Notes under the pieces: generated by a model | Database searches by the model: none | What the model saw: the letters and a program-made list of their open reading frames with translations, nothing else | Told to the model about the DNA's origin: nothing | Part shown: one piece after another, positions 1-10,311 of the stretch | How the letters are laid out: each line of letters begins with the position of its first letter | Numbering within the stretch: position 1 is the stretch's first letter | From: Schistocerca nitens | Taxonomy: Eukaryota > Arthropoda > Insecta > Orthoptera > Acrididae | Assembly: GCF_023898315.1 (NCBI RefSeq) | Contig: NC_064622.1 | Location: 75,960,387-76,024,386, forward strand | DNA: 64,000 nt | Direction of reading: 5' to 3' | Translations under genes and position numbers: made by a program

Positions 1-363
1 ATCCCGCGTTTTCCCCTAGATCTTTTGTGTACATCATATACAGTAACGGCCTAATATCACCCCATTGGGGTACTCGCGAAATTATCTTTACATATGTCGA
101 TTACGTCTATCTGTTATGAAGTCCTTACTGCATTCACATTTGTGGTCTGATGCTTGACAAGCTCTTATTTTGTTCACTGAAGGATAGTACGGAAGTGTAC
201 AGAATGCATTCGAAAAACCAAGGAACATAATATCACACCGATATTCAACCACGCGTCATGTGCCACCAAATGTTATCCATGATGTTGTCTTGCTCGCTCA
301 CGTGAATGACTGTTTTAAAACTACACAGACGCAATGGGATTTCAGTTGTTTTTACAGACAAAC

Positions 364-714
364 TGCTGCTCCCGGTGGAGGCTCGAGTCCTCCTTCGGGC
401 ATGGGTGCGTGTTTGTCCTTAGGATAATTTAGATTAAGTAGTGTGTAAGAAAAATGGCTCCAAGCACTAAGGGACTTAACATCTAAGGTCATCACTCCCC
501 TAGACTTAGAACTACTTAAACCTAACTAACCTAAGGACATCACACACATCCATGCCCGAGGCAGGATTCGAACCCGCGACCGTAGCAGCCGCGTGCTTCC
601 GGACTGAAGTGCCTAGAACCGCTCGGCCACCTCGGCCGGCTAGTGTGTAAGCTTAGGGACTGATGACCTTAGCAGTTAAGTCCCATAAGATTTCACACAC
701 ATTTGAACATTTTG
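364..714 (+). repeat. tRNA-derived SINE, family B, split by a nested SINE
   Basis: A 5'-truncated SINE starts inside its tRNA-like head (B-box-like gctcgagtcctcc) and runs through the body with cttaggataattta. It resumes after the insertion at 641 with gcttagggactgatgacctt and ends in acacatttgaacatttt. It is family B because its body ends in the cacacatttgaacatt tail. Residues 450-640 are a family A SINE inserted in the opposite orientation. Confidence 0.85.
450..640 (-). repeat. tRNA-derived SINE, family A, nested
   Basis: This is a complete family A SINE on the minus strand. Its tRNA-like head is at 540-640, with B-box-like gattcgaac and the gccgagcggttctaggc A-box region. The 3' body starts at aaatggctcc. 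It is flanked by a perfect 11-bp target-site duplication, tagtgtgtaag, at 439-449 and 641-651. That duplication lies within the older family B SINE, which fixes the order of insertion. Confidence 0.93.
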
Positions 715-1088
715 AACAGATAAACTGTGGAAGACAGAAACACATTGCCCTTGTCACTGGATATAGGAAGGTTCAATATCTTATGTTCCCACAGGCGCTA
801 TACAGCACACGGAACATGAGCACTATGCGTTGCTCGAGAATCATCGAACCGGTGGCTTATTTCATTCCATACACGAATCAGTCGGTCCATGTTTATTGAA
901 TCGGCAGTTTCAATAATTCGATATCTCATATATTGATAAGCAGCCGCAATTTGTGGGGCAAAGACTCAGCATTTTATGTACCTGCACAGGACAAAAATCG
1001 CAAGTGGTGAGGTATGGTGACATGGGAGGCCAGAATTAATGAACAAGATCTTCTTGTCCACCTCTTCCAATCCAACAGTATGGGATGG

Positions 1089-1198
1089 TTCCAGAATGAG
1101 ATTTTCGCTCTGCAGCGGAGTGTGCGCTGATATGAAACTTCCTGGCAGATTAAAACTGTGTGCCCGACCGAGACTCGAACTCGGGACCTTTGCCTTGG
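1089..1198 (-). repeat. tRNA-like repeat, family E, partial
   Basis: The block starts with ccagaatgagattttc and includes cgagactcgaactcggg, the reverse complement of a tRNA T-arm/B box. It matches the longer copies at 55.4-56.0 kb and 63.7 kb but stops after the T-arm, so the D-arm and acceptor side are missing. Confidence 0.75.
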
Positions 1199-1233
1199 AT
1201 GGGATGGTGAAAGTGAGGTGGAGCACCGTCAAG

Positions 1234-1427
1234 CCGGCCGCGGTGGCCGAGCGGTTCTAGGCGCTCAGTCCAGAACCTCGAGACTGCTACGGTCGCAACT
1301 TCGAATCCTGCCTCTTCGACATGGATGTGTGTGATGTCCTTAGGTTAGTTAGATTTAAGTAGTTCTAAGTTCAAGGAGACTGATGACCTCAGATGTTAAG
1401 TTCCATAGCGCTCAGAGCCATTTTATT
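1234..1427 (+). repeat. tRNA-derived SINE, family A
   Basis: A full-length plus-strand copy. The head contains gtggccgagcggttctagg (A box) and cttcgaatcctgcc (B box). The body contains gatgtccttaggttagttag, and the copy ends cagagccatttt. A perfect 13-bp target-site duplication, gagcaccgtcaag, lies at 1221-1233 and 1428-1440. Confidence 0.93.
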
Positions 1428-1723
1428 GAGCACCGTCAAGAATAAAAATGAAGTCATTGTAATCATTGTGAACTTGAGGAAACAACCATTTTTGCAGCAT
1501 GTCCAGGTATGACATTCCTGACACAGTTTCCTTTACAAAACAGAAATGTCCATAAACTTTGTGAACAGAAAGGCACAGAACACATTCAGTGTCAGTGAAT
1601 CCGTTTCATGTTCGACGACGATGGCAAGATTTTGTGACCCACAAATTCTTGCATTATGGCGGTTTGCGTCATTCGATAGCTTAAACGTCGATTCGTTCGA
1701 AAAATGGGTCGTTCGGAACAAGT

Positions 1724-1927
1724 GTTCAAAATTGTTCAAATGACTATGAGCACTATGGGACTTAACTTCTGAGGTCATCAGTCCCCTAGAACTTAGAACT
1801 AATTCATCCTAACTAACCTAAGGACATCACACACATCCATGCCCGAGGCGGGATTCGAATCTGCGACCGTAGCGGTCGCGCGGTTCCAGACTGTAGCGCC
1901 TAGAACCGCTCGGCCACTCCGGCCGGC
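1724..1927 (-). repeat. tRNA-derived SINE, family A
   Basis: A minus-strand full-length copy whose head ends at ggccggc. The 11-bp duplication tcggaacaagt lies at 1713-1723 and 1928-1938. A short ttcaaa-rich tail follows the first duplication copy. Confidence 0.92.
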
Positions 1928-2096
1928 TCGGAACAAGTATCCTATGCCTCATCCTGGAGAACTGAAATGCGAAATTCGTGCAGTGTTATGGTCACCGGGA
2001 GACAACTGATGCAGTAACTGCAACTTGTGAGATTTCATATGCAGGCGCTGTTTCAGAACGTGCCGCGTCGTTGTTTGAGGAAGTTCTACTTCCTGG

Positions 2097-2303
2097 TTGA
2101 AAATGGTTCAAATGGCTCTCAGTACTCTGGGACGTAACATCTGTGGTCATCAGTCCCCTAGAACTTAGAACCACTTAAACCTAACTAACCTAAAGATATC
2201 ACACACATCCATGCCCGAGGCAGGATTCGAACCTGCGACCGTAAGCAGTCGCGCGGTTCCGGACTGAAGCGCCTAGAACCGCTCGGCGACCACGGCCGGC
2301 TCA
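2097..2303 (-). repeat. tRNA-derived SINE, family A
   Basis: A minus-strand full-length copy with body, B-box-like gattcgaacctgcgacc and the A-box region near 2276-2290. It is flanked by acttcctgg at 2088-2096 and 2304-2312, a probable 9-bp target-site duplication. Confidence 0.9.
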
Positions 2304-2678
2304 ACTTCCTGGCCTGCCCCTGCTGTGGACTTCGAAGGGTTCCGTGTGAATGCATCTCGGTACGCTCGACATTCTCCAAAGACATGCAAGGCCGATCAGA
2401 GCTCTTCCCTCTACATAAGTCATTAGTTTTTAAGATATTTTTATGCCAGTCATAAATCTGCTTGTGCAGATGTGGTTGTTTGCTTAATTGAATGTGGAAT
2501 GCACGTTGCACTGGAACAATGGATCGATTTCAAGTACATTGCAACACGAAAAATGATTCCTCCTGTGGTGTAGTCACCATGTTGCTACAAACAAACAAGC
2601 AACAGCACAACCCGTCCCCCCCCCCCCAAGTAATAAATAAATAAAAAGTCAATTTGGAGAGCTTAATTGTAACGAAAT

Positions 2679-2869
2679 GCCGGCCGGAGTGGCCGAGCGG
2701 TTCTAGGTGCTACAGTCTGAAACCGCGCGACCGCTACAGTCGCAGGTTCGAATCCTGTCTCAGGCATGGATGTGTGTGATGTCCTTAGGTTAGTTAGCTA
2801 TAAGTATTTCCAAGTTCTAGGGGACTGATGACCTCAGCAGTTAGGTCCCATAGTACTCAGAGCCATTTT
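2679..2869 (+). repeat. tRNA-derived SINE, family A
   Basis: A plus-strand copy from gccggccggagtggccgag to cagagccattttt. The A and B boxes are present. I could not identify a convincing target-site duplication. Confidence 0.88.
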
Positions 2870-3239
2870 TATTTTTCTATCGAAGTAATTGTGGACTAAT
2901 TCTCGTTTGAAATGCAGTAGTAGACTACGGTCCCTCCTGATTCGACGTGAAGAGACATTCACCAATAATCTCGTTATTAATGTTTTTCTTATAACTTGCA
3001 CATGCATTGTTTTCGACCAAATGTGTGGGTATACTGTGTTAGGGAAATCATCTGCATCAGAGTATATTCCACGTGGTGTTTGACTGCAACTGGGTAGTGA
3101 GGGGCGTTTATCATTCTTTGACTCATAAGAATGGATAGGAATTATGGCAGATTTCTACCTTTATGAGAACTCCATAAATAAGAAATTCCAGCAAATTTCC
3201 CAGAGGCTGTTCGCCTGCAACCTCTTGCTGTGGCACGCG
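2870..3239. other. Unassigned sequence
   Basis: I see no coding signal, repeat or RNA I can name here. Confidence 0.3.
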
Positions 3240-3710
3240 TGACGCGTGTTTACATCCGGATCCTGGCACGGTCGCCAGAGGAATTTTATCTGCGCCTCGG
3301 GGGAGGAGGGGGGAGTCGAGGCATCCCGCTGCACTATTCAACATGTTTCTAAATTGCCCCTGTCTCGCGAGCGCCGGCGACTAATACTTGTCTTTACTAT
3401 CGCGAATGTCCATCTCAGATTTCACAGAGGAGATCATTGCCGGCCGGCGGGCGCCTGACGGCCTATTTGTACGCAAATGAAGAGTGGCTGTTTCTATTCG
3501 TTTTTATCTGCCGCTTCGGGAACGGAGCGGAGCGCCCGCGAGAGGTGGGGGCGGCTGGCGGCGGAATGGAATGTCGCCATCTGCATCGATCTACGATCTC
3601 GTCGCGCTATTGCGCTTTCCCGTTAGGAACGAGCGGGCCACGGCATTGGCTGCCTGCAGGATCTGCACTCCTCCGAGTAAACTGACGCCGGCCATCATGT
3701 CTCGCAGTAC
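3240..3710. promoter_or_regulatory. CpG-rich island, candidate regulatory element
   Basis: CpG density is clearly higher than in the surrounding repeat DNA (for example ggagcggagcgcccgcgag near 3523). It contains the near-palindrome atttgtacgcaaat near 3465, a GATA-like tttttatctgcc near 3502, and ccctaattgcc near 3713. Overlapping short ORFs show no family resemblance. A regulatory role is inference from composition only. An old GC-rich repeat is the alternative. Confidence 0.3.
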
Positions 3711-4130
3711 TCCCTAATTGCCTTTCTACTTCTACTTTGGAAGGTTAGCTATTCGAATAATACAACGCCTGAGGCGACAATATGGATACGAGCGAGATAA
3801 CTAAACCAAAGGTCTGAGACTCAATTGAAGTGAGTGGCCAAAAGTCATGGGAAGGGTGTCCCATTTGAGGATATGCCCTATTTGATGCCCGAATGTTGAG
3901 GCTAGGTGCGGGATAGGGATGGCCGTTTAGGCGGTTATCTTTGAAACAACCTGGTTATATCTGTCTGACTGTTGAATCCGCTCAAAATACCAGTTTCTAA
4001 AATAACCGGTTTTTGATTTTTTTGTTCCTGTGATAAGAGTAGAAATCGAGCAAACGTAGGAAAATTTTGACTCAAAATAGTAAATTAAATAGGCAAATAA
4101 AGAAAGCTTAGTCCGTCCACCGTTCGTTGC
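3711..4130. other. Unassigned AT-richer sequence
   Basis: Nothing recognisable was seen here. It separates the CpG-rich block from the next SINE. Confidence 0.3.
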
Positions 4131-4139
4131 ATTTCTGGA

Positions 4140-4339
4140 TGTTCAGATGTGTGTGAAGTCTTATGGGACTTAACTGCTAAGGTCATCAGTCCCTAAGCTT
4201 ACACACTACTTAACCTAAATTATCCTAAAGACAAACACAAACACCCACGCCCGAGGGAGGACTCGAACCTCCGCCGAGACTAGCCGCACAGTCCATGACT
4301 ACAGCGCCCTAGACCGCTCGGCTAATCGCGCGTGGATAT
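4140..4339 (-). repeat. tRNA-derived SINE, family B
   Basis: A minus-strand copy with the body tgggacttaactgctaaggt and the tRNA-like head ending near cgctcggctaatcgcgcg. The probable 9-bp duplication atttctgga lies at 4131-4139 and 4340-4348. Confidence 0.9.
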
Positions 4340-4568
4340 ATTTCTGGAACGTTCGTAAGTAGACGAATACTAATTTCAGCAGTATCCTCTTATTGATTCC
4401 AATTTTTGAAACTGCTAAAAAATCATATAAAGGATGAAAACTGAGGTTGAAGGACTATTTTTCGTGTTAATTTGTCCGTTTTCAAAGGTTACAAGTAGAT
4501 AAAGCCATACTATGAAAGCACAGGGAGCAGATCAGCTACTTGCTATTTTTATTGCATACTACGAATGA

Positions 4569-5160
4569 ATTCATCATCATCATCATTTAAGACTGATTAT
4601 GCCTTTCAGCGTTCAGTCTGGAGCACATAGTCCCCCTTATAAAATTCCTCCATGATTCCCTATTCAGTGCTAACATTGGTGCCTCTTCTGATATTAAGCC
4701 TATTACTTCAAAATCATTCTTAACCGTATCCAGGTACCTTCTCCTTGGCCTACCCCGACTCCTCCTACCCTCTACTGAAGAACGCATGAGTCTCTTGGGT
4801 AACCTTGCTTCTCCCATGCGTGTAACATGACCCCACCATCTAAGCCTGTTCGCTCTGACTGCTACATCTATAGAGTTCATTCCTAGTTTCTCTTTGATTT
4901 CCTCATTGTTCCCATCTACTAGTACCTGCAATCATCCTAGCTACTTTCATATCCGTAACCTCAACCTTATTGATAAGGTAACCTGAATCCACCCAGCTTT
5001 CGCTCCCATACAACAAAGTTGGTCGAAAGATTGAACGGTGCACAGATAACTTAGTCTTGGTACTGACTTCCTTCTTGCAGAAGAGAGTAGATCGTAGCTG
5101 AGCGCTCACTGCATTAGCTTTGCTACATCTCACTTCCAGTTCTTTCACTATGTTGCCATC
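4569..5160 (-). pseudogene. LINE ORF2 C-terminal fragment (RTE-like)
   Basis: Two overlapping minus-strand frames (5148-4903 and 4931-4587) together give the C-terminal end of an APE-type non-LTR retrotransposon ORF2. The first carries SIFRPTLLYGSESW. The second carries LRWWGHVTRM followed by GRRSRGRPRRRYLD, a conserved post-RT signature of RTE-like elements. The frame change near 4917 shows decay. The element is 5'-truncated and ends in an ATG-type microsatellite tail (tcatcatcatcatc on the plus strand at about 4571-4584), which is where a LINE 3' end is expected. Clade assignment is tentative. Confidence 0.8.
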
Positions 5161-5843
5161 CTGTGAGAATGAATTGTTGTATTTTAATTTATCACGGTTA
5201 CCATAATTTCCTTCCTCTTTTACTGTTTAATACAAACGACAGACAAATCTTTAATCTATTAAAGCGAATGAAGCATTGCACTTCATTGCTACGTAACTTC
5301 GCAAAAATATTTCTAGACTAGGGTTGGCGCAATTCGGCGATACAACGGATGTCCTGCGATGACAGCGAGAAGCTACCATGTAGACTACGTGGGGGCAACT
5401 CTTACACACTACTCCTACACGCATACCTTAAACCACGGCATGCTGCAACAGGGACATTATTTTCTCAGCAGTGTCGTCGCAATTCTTAAGCCGTATCTTT
5501 GTTGCTCGTTTATGTCGGTATTGTTATTAAAATTGCACTGCTCGCTCTCTCCACTTTCTACAATAACGCAATATTTCAAACCAATGCAAAATTTAAGACT
5601 AAATATTACTCCTTTCTTTAAAAAAAAGTTTATTTAAAAACGAGAAGTTTTAGTACTGATGTTGTGGCTATTTGATACTTCGGTTTCTTATTCTGTTATT
5701 AGTAAAAAATAAGAAACACCTGTTATAACGGACAACACACAAATATCGAAAAATACCAGTTATTGAGAACTATAAATCGGTATCGCTTTTAACCTGTCGG
5801 TTTTCCCCTCCATAGTGCAGAGTATGGCGCGAGTGTATATTGT
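5161..5843. other. Unassigned AT-rich sequence
   Basis: The short ORF at 5359-5637 has no recognisable motif. I see no supported gene or repeat. Confidence 0.3.
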
Positions 5844-6500
5844 ACGAGTGTTGAAAAGTAATGACTCAGAATTTTTTATGCGAAAACTGTTAAAGTTCAT
5901 TAAAGAAATGAAACATATAGTATTAAAATTCCACATCTTTATTCCTCATCTCCACGTATTTTCATTTCCCGGCATGGTCACCCTGGCGACGAAAACATTT
6001 CTCCCAACGAGAGACCAGTTTGCTGATACTATCACTACAGCACGCCTAACTCTGTTGACGGAACCACAATCTCACCTCTGTTTGCACCGCTTCATCACTA
6101 TATAAGCGATGTCCGGAAGGTGTTTTTTAAGTTTTGGAAACAAATGTAAATAGGATGGGGCAAAGTCCGCACTGTATGGACGATATTCGACGACGGTGAA
6201 GCCAAGACGCAGGACTGTTGCAGACGTCGCAGCGCTGTCGTGTTGTCCGGCATATTCATTCTGAAGGACGGGGTGCCCCGTGTGTGGACAACTGTTCGAA
6301 CACGAAACTCGATTGCAGCACGAAGCTACTCACGCACCGAAGAAGTCACGTTACATACAGCTATGTTACACGCTACAAGTCTCTGCCCTTTAGCGGCAGA
6401 GGAATGCAAATTTGTAGACATGTTAATAACGTTTGTTTCACTTAAAAAAGCTATAAGAGTTCTTACATTAAAAATTCTGTGGTATTACTTTCCAGCACCC
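5844..6500 (-). mobile_element. Internally deleted mariner-like element
   Basis: The ends are inverted repeats: gtgttgaaaagtaatgactc at the left and the reverse complement of attactttccagcac at the right (about 6484-6498). Minus-strand translation near 6240-6110 reads VLRLGFTVVEYRPYSADFAP then LHLFPKLKKHL, matching the third catalytic-aspartate region of mariner transposases. The expected aspartate in the PSD position is replaced by Tyr. The element is about half the usual 1.3 kb and its frame is broken, so it is a dead, deleted derivative. Confidence 0.72.
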
Positions 6501-6800
6501 CCCTCTCCCCCCCCCCCCCTCGTACTTCTATAGATACTTTATGGTGTGTGGCAAAGGGTACTTGCCCCTATCCACGTTCCAGTCACGAATGGTTGGCGGG
6601 AAAGGGTTGTTGGTAAGCTTTCATGTGAGCGACATGTACACAGGAAAGCAATACATTTATTGTCTCTTGTAGAAATATATGATCTACTAATTTCAACAGC
6701 AAACCACAGCATAACGCAGAATGCCTTTCTCGCAGCTTCTGATACTGTATTGGTCTGAGTATACCAACGACGCTTGCTACACAACTACTGTCCACTCTCA

Positions 6801-7550
6801 CACTGTCTAGCACACTGGACTCTCATTCGGGAGGACGACGGTTGAAACCAACGTCCAGCCTCCTTATCCAGAGTTTCTATAAATCGTTTCAGCCGAATGG
6901 CGGGATGGTTCCTTTGAAAGGGCATGGTCGGGTGCCAGGTTGAGATTCATTGGGAGAGTCCTTAGAAAATGTACTCCATCAACAAAGGAGGTGGCTTACA
7001 AAACACTCGTTCGACTTATACTTGAGTATTACTCATCAGTGTGGGATCCGTACCAGGTCGGGTTTACAGAGGAGATAGAGAAGATCCAAAGAAGAGCGGC
7101 GCGTTTCGTCACAGGGTTATTTGGTAATCGTGATAGCGTTACGGAGATGTTTAGCAAACTCAAGTGGCAGACTCTGCAAGAGAGGTGCTCTGCATCGCGG
7201 CGTAGCTTGCTGTCCAGGTTTCGAGAGGGTGCGTTTCTGGATGAGGTATCGAATATATTGCTTCCCCTTACTCATGCCTTCTGAGGAGATCACGAATGTA
7301 AAATTAGAGAGATTCGAGCGCGCACGGAGGCTTACCGGCAGTCGTTCTTCCCGCGAACCATACGCGACTGGAACAGAAAGGGAGGTAATGACAGTGGCAC
7401 GTAAAGTGCCCTCCACCACACACCGTTGGGTGGCTTGCGGAGTTAAATGTAGATGTAGATGTAGACTACCTTCTCCACCCTTCCCTAATTCGATGGGACA
7501 GATGACCTCGCTGTTTGGTCCGCTCCCCCAAATCAGCTAACTAACCTCAC
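6801..7550 (+). repeat. tRNA-derived SINE, family C, split by a LINE
   Basis: The left part (6801-6937) has gcacactggactctcattcg, the body sequence gggatggttcctttgaaagg and gggcatggtcg. The right part (about 7469-7550) continues in family C order with ccttccctaattcg, gacctcgctgtttggtc and the cccccaaatcagctaactaa tail. The intervening 0.53 kb is a 5'-truncated CR1-like LINE. Intact comparison copies are at 16301 and 53363. Confidence 0.82.
6938..7468 (+). pseudogene. CR1-like LINE, 5'-truncated 3' end
   Basis: The reading frame from 6940 carries LILEYYSSVWDPYQ and EIEKIQRRAARFVTG, a typical segment between RT and the C-terminus of CR1/Jockey-group ORF2. A frame change near 7280 moves the rest (AYRQSFFPRTIRDWNRKG, about 7332-7385) to another frame. 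The short 3' UTR ggtggcttgcggagtt is followed by a hexanucleotide tail of repeated gtagat/atgtag ending about 7468. The copy at 24744-25232 has the same 3' UTR and the same tail, so this is a family property. The insertion sits inside a family C SINE. Confidence 0.82.
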
Positions 7551-8045
7551 ACTGTCTCTGCCTGTCAAATGGTTTAATTTAATAAATGACCGGTTTCTGA
7601 AGTTCGCTGGTTTAGTATGTGTCTGGGGGCCGGCTACACACCTGTCATATCACCCTTTTATTGTTCTGTTGACTTTTTGTAACTTCATTAACTGAACCCT
7701 TGCCTAATGACAGACTGATTTTCTAGCTTCACCAAGAACGCACGATCTGGCACATCACGTCGCTGTTCAAAACTGAAGTACGAAATCCCCGTTGTGAGCT
7801 ACTTACCGAAGTCCACTAAGCTATACCGAAATTCCCCGATCTTAAGACTCGACACTGCAGCTTAGAGGTGAAGTCCGCAACATATTCAGAAATTTCACAC
7901 GTGTAATGCTACTCTGCTATTCAGCGTTAACGTCCACTAGTGCGACTATCGAAAAATTCTCTAAGGTCCTGGTCGTCTGCAGGAAATCGACATACCCGTA
8001 GACAGGTCACTGCACTTATATACAGGGGAAGCAGGTAGAGGTGTA
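7551..8045. other. Unassigned sequence
   Basis: No supported feature was seen between the split SINE and the foldback element. Confidence 0.3.
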
Positions 8046-8509
8046 GTATGAATAAAAACCAGAAAAACGTCTAGTAAACATGGGCTCTAAAATGCATTAC
8101 TTAACGAGTTATGAACACTTGTTCGTCTTCGATATTGTGGAACACATCCGTTCCACTGTGAAACTCTTTCCTTATTTTGGAAGCAAATTGTATGGACAAA
8201 ATAATGAAAAAATACCCAGTAAACATAGGCTCTGAAAATCGCACCTTTCGAACTGTCAGCACTTCGTACAGTAGAAGAGATGTGCTTCATTGCTCATACC
8301 ACTTAAGGTATGCCCTGTAATGCCCATGTTTACTGGAGATTTGTTCCTTGTTTTTGTCCATACTACCATATCTTAAATCAGGAAAGTAAAGAGTTTTCAA
8401 TAGAAGAGATGTGTTTCACAGTAACAAAGACGAACAAGTGGTCATAGCTCTTAATGTATGCATTTTAGACCCCAAGTTTAGTGGCTTTTCTTCTTATTTT
8501 GATCCGTAC
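8046..8509. repeat. Foldback (long inverted-repeat) element
   Basis: The left arm starts gtatgaataaaaaccag and includes gggctctaaaatgcatta and cttgttcgtcttcg. The right arm ends aaaatgat-type sequence at gatccgtac, and its reverse complement includes ggggtctaaaatgcata and cttgttcgtctttg. Each arm holds two diverged copies of a smaller unit (cagtaaacat followed by rggctctRaaaat), so it is a composite palindrome of about 464 bp. A diverged piece of the same repeat is at about 51985-52115. No ORF is present, so it is probably a MITE or foldback transposon. Confidence 0.7.
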
Positions 8510-8593
8510 TAGCACATCTGAAAGTTTTCGGTGGAGTTCTGGTTCATCCTGTAGTTTCGCTCTCTCATGGCAAAACCCACAAAATTACACCTA

Positions 8594-10116
8594 CAGGGTG
8601 TTTCAAAAATGACCGGTATATTTGAAACGGCAATAAAAACTAAACGAGCAGCGATAGAAATACACCGTTTGTTGCAATATGCTTGGGACAACAGTACATT
8701 TTCAGGCAGACAAACTTTCGAAATTACAGTAGTTACAATTTTCAACAACAGATGGCGCTGCGGTCTGGGAAACTCTATAGTACGATATTTTCCACATATC
8801 CACCATGCGTAGCAATAATATGGCGTAGTTTCTGAATGAAATTACCCGAAACCTTTGACAACGTGTCTGGCGGAATGGCTTCAGCTGTTCAATTGTTTCT
8901 GGATTCTGGCGGTACACCTGGTCTTTCAAGTGTCCCCACAGAAAGAAGTCACAGGGGTTCATGTCTGGCGAATAGGGAGGCCAATCCACGCCGCCTCCTG
9001 TATGTTTAGGATACCCCAAAGCAATCACACGATCATCGAAATATTCATTCAGGAAATTAAAGACGTCGGCCGTGCGATGTGGCCGGGCACCATCTTGCAT
9101 AAACCACGAGGTGTTCGCAGTGTCGTCTAAGGCAGTTTGTACCGCCACAAATTCACGAAGAATATCCAGATAGCGTGATGCAGTAATCGTTTCGGATCTG
9201 AAAAATGGGCCAATGATTCCTTTGGAGGACATGGCGGCCCAGACCAGTACTTTTTGAGGATGCAGGGACGATGGGACTGCAACATGGGGCTTTTCGGTTC
9301 CCCATATGCGCCAGTTCTGTTTATTGACGAAGCCGTCCAGGTAAAAATAAGCTTCGTCAGTAAACCAAATGCTGCCCACATGCATATCGCCGTCATCAAT
9401 CCTGTGCACTATATCGTTAGCGAATGTCTCTCGTGCAGCAATGGTAGCGGCGCTGATGGGTTGCCGCGTTTGAATTTTGTATGGATAGAGGTGTAAACTC
9501 TGGCGCATGAGACGATACGTGGACGTTGGCGTCATTTGGACCGCAGCTGCAACACGGCGAACGGAAACCCGAGGCCGCTGTTGGATCACCTGCTGCACTA
9601 GCTGCGCGTTGCCCTCTGTGGTTGCCGTACGCGGTTGCCCTACCTTTCCAGCACGTTCATCCGTCACGTTCCCAGTCCGTTGAAATTTTTCAAACAGATC
9701 CTTTATTGTATCGCTTTTCGGTCCTTTGGTTACATTAAACCTCCGTTGAAAACTTCGTCTTGTTGCAACAACACTGTGTTCTAGGGTGTGGAATTCCAAC
9801 ACCAGAAAAATCCTCTGTTCTAAGGAATAAACCATGTTGTCTACAGCACACTTGCACGTTGTGAACAGCACAAGATTACAGCAGAAAGACGACGTACAGA
9901 ATGGCGCACCCACAGACTGCGTTGTCTTCTATATCTTTCACATCACTTGCAGCGCCATCTGTTGTTGAAAATTGTAACTACTGTAATTTCGAAAGTTTGT
10001 CCGCCTGAAAATGTACTGTTGTCCCAAGCATATTGCAACAAACGGTGTATTTCTATCGCTGCTCGTTTAGTTTTTATTGCCGTTTCAAATATACCGGTCA
10101 TTTATGAAACACCCTG
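8594..10116 (-). mobile_element. Mariner/Tc1-superfamily transposon with 168-bp TIRs
   Basis: The element is 1523 bp and begins cagggtgtttc. It is flanked by TA at 8592-8593 and 10117-10118. The terminal inverted repeats are 8594-8761 and 9949-10116. By eye they differ at two positions, caaaaatg versus cataaatg and ggcagac versus ggcggac. The near-identity implies either recent insertion or recent homogenisation. The single transposase gene lies between the repeats on the minus strand. Confidence 0.92.
8775..9835 (-). pseudogene. DDD transposase, frameshifted near C-terminus
   Basis: The likely start is the internal Met at 9835 (MVYSLEQRIF), because upstream codons run towards the TIR. An N-terminal helix-turn-helix region (about residues 1-110, with FQRRFNVTKGPKSDTI) precedes the catalytic core. 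D160 lies in FTDEAYF, D248 in QDGARPH and D296 in SPDMNPCDFFLWG, numbered from that Met. The second and third aspartates are separated by 47 residues, clearly more than the 34 of classical mariner, partly because of the segment YPKHTGGGVDW. Near 8883 the open frame leaves the conserved C-terminus. The familiar ending (IPPDTLSKVSGNF, then IIATHGGYVENI) is found in another frame and stops at 8775-8777, just before the TIR. The long open frame that continues into the TIR is therefore an artefact of a small indel. The copy is probably inactive unless that is a sequencing error. Confidence 0.85.
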
Positions 10117-10311
10117 TATGTACGTATTGCTATAAAAAAGTTCACATACAAACACATTAGTGTATTTTCGCTTGTTTGCTGATTCCTTTTCACTCTGGAA
10201 AATAACAGTTCTCTGGTCTTTATGTAAGAAAATCCAGCCTAACATCTTTCATTAGCTGCACAAGCGACTTAAAGCGAATAAAATTACGTTAAAATTATAG
10301 CTACCATAAGT

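Noticed and set aside
1234-1330. Ser/Leu-type tRNA-like folds in family A and B SINEs
   Set aside because: Each is the head of a longer repeat with target-site duplications. None is a stand-alone tRNA.
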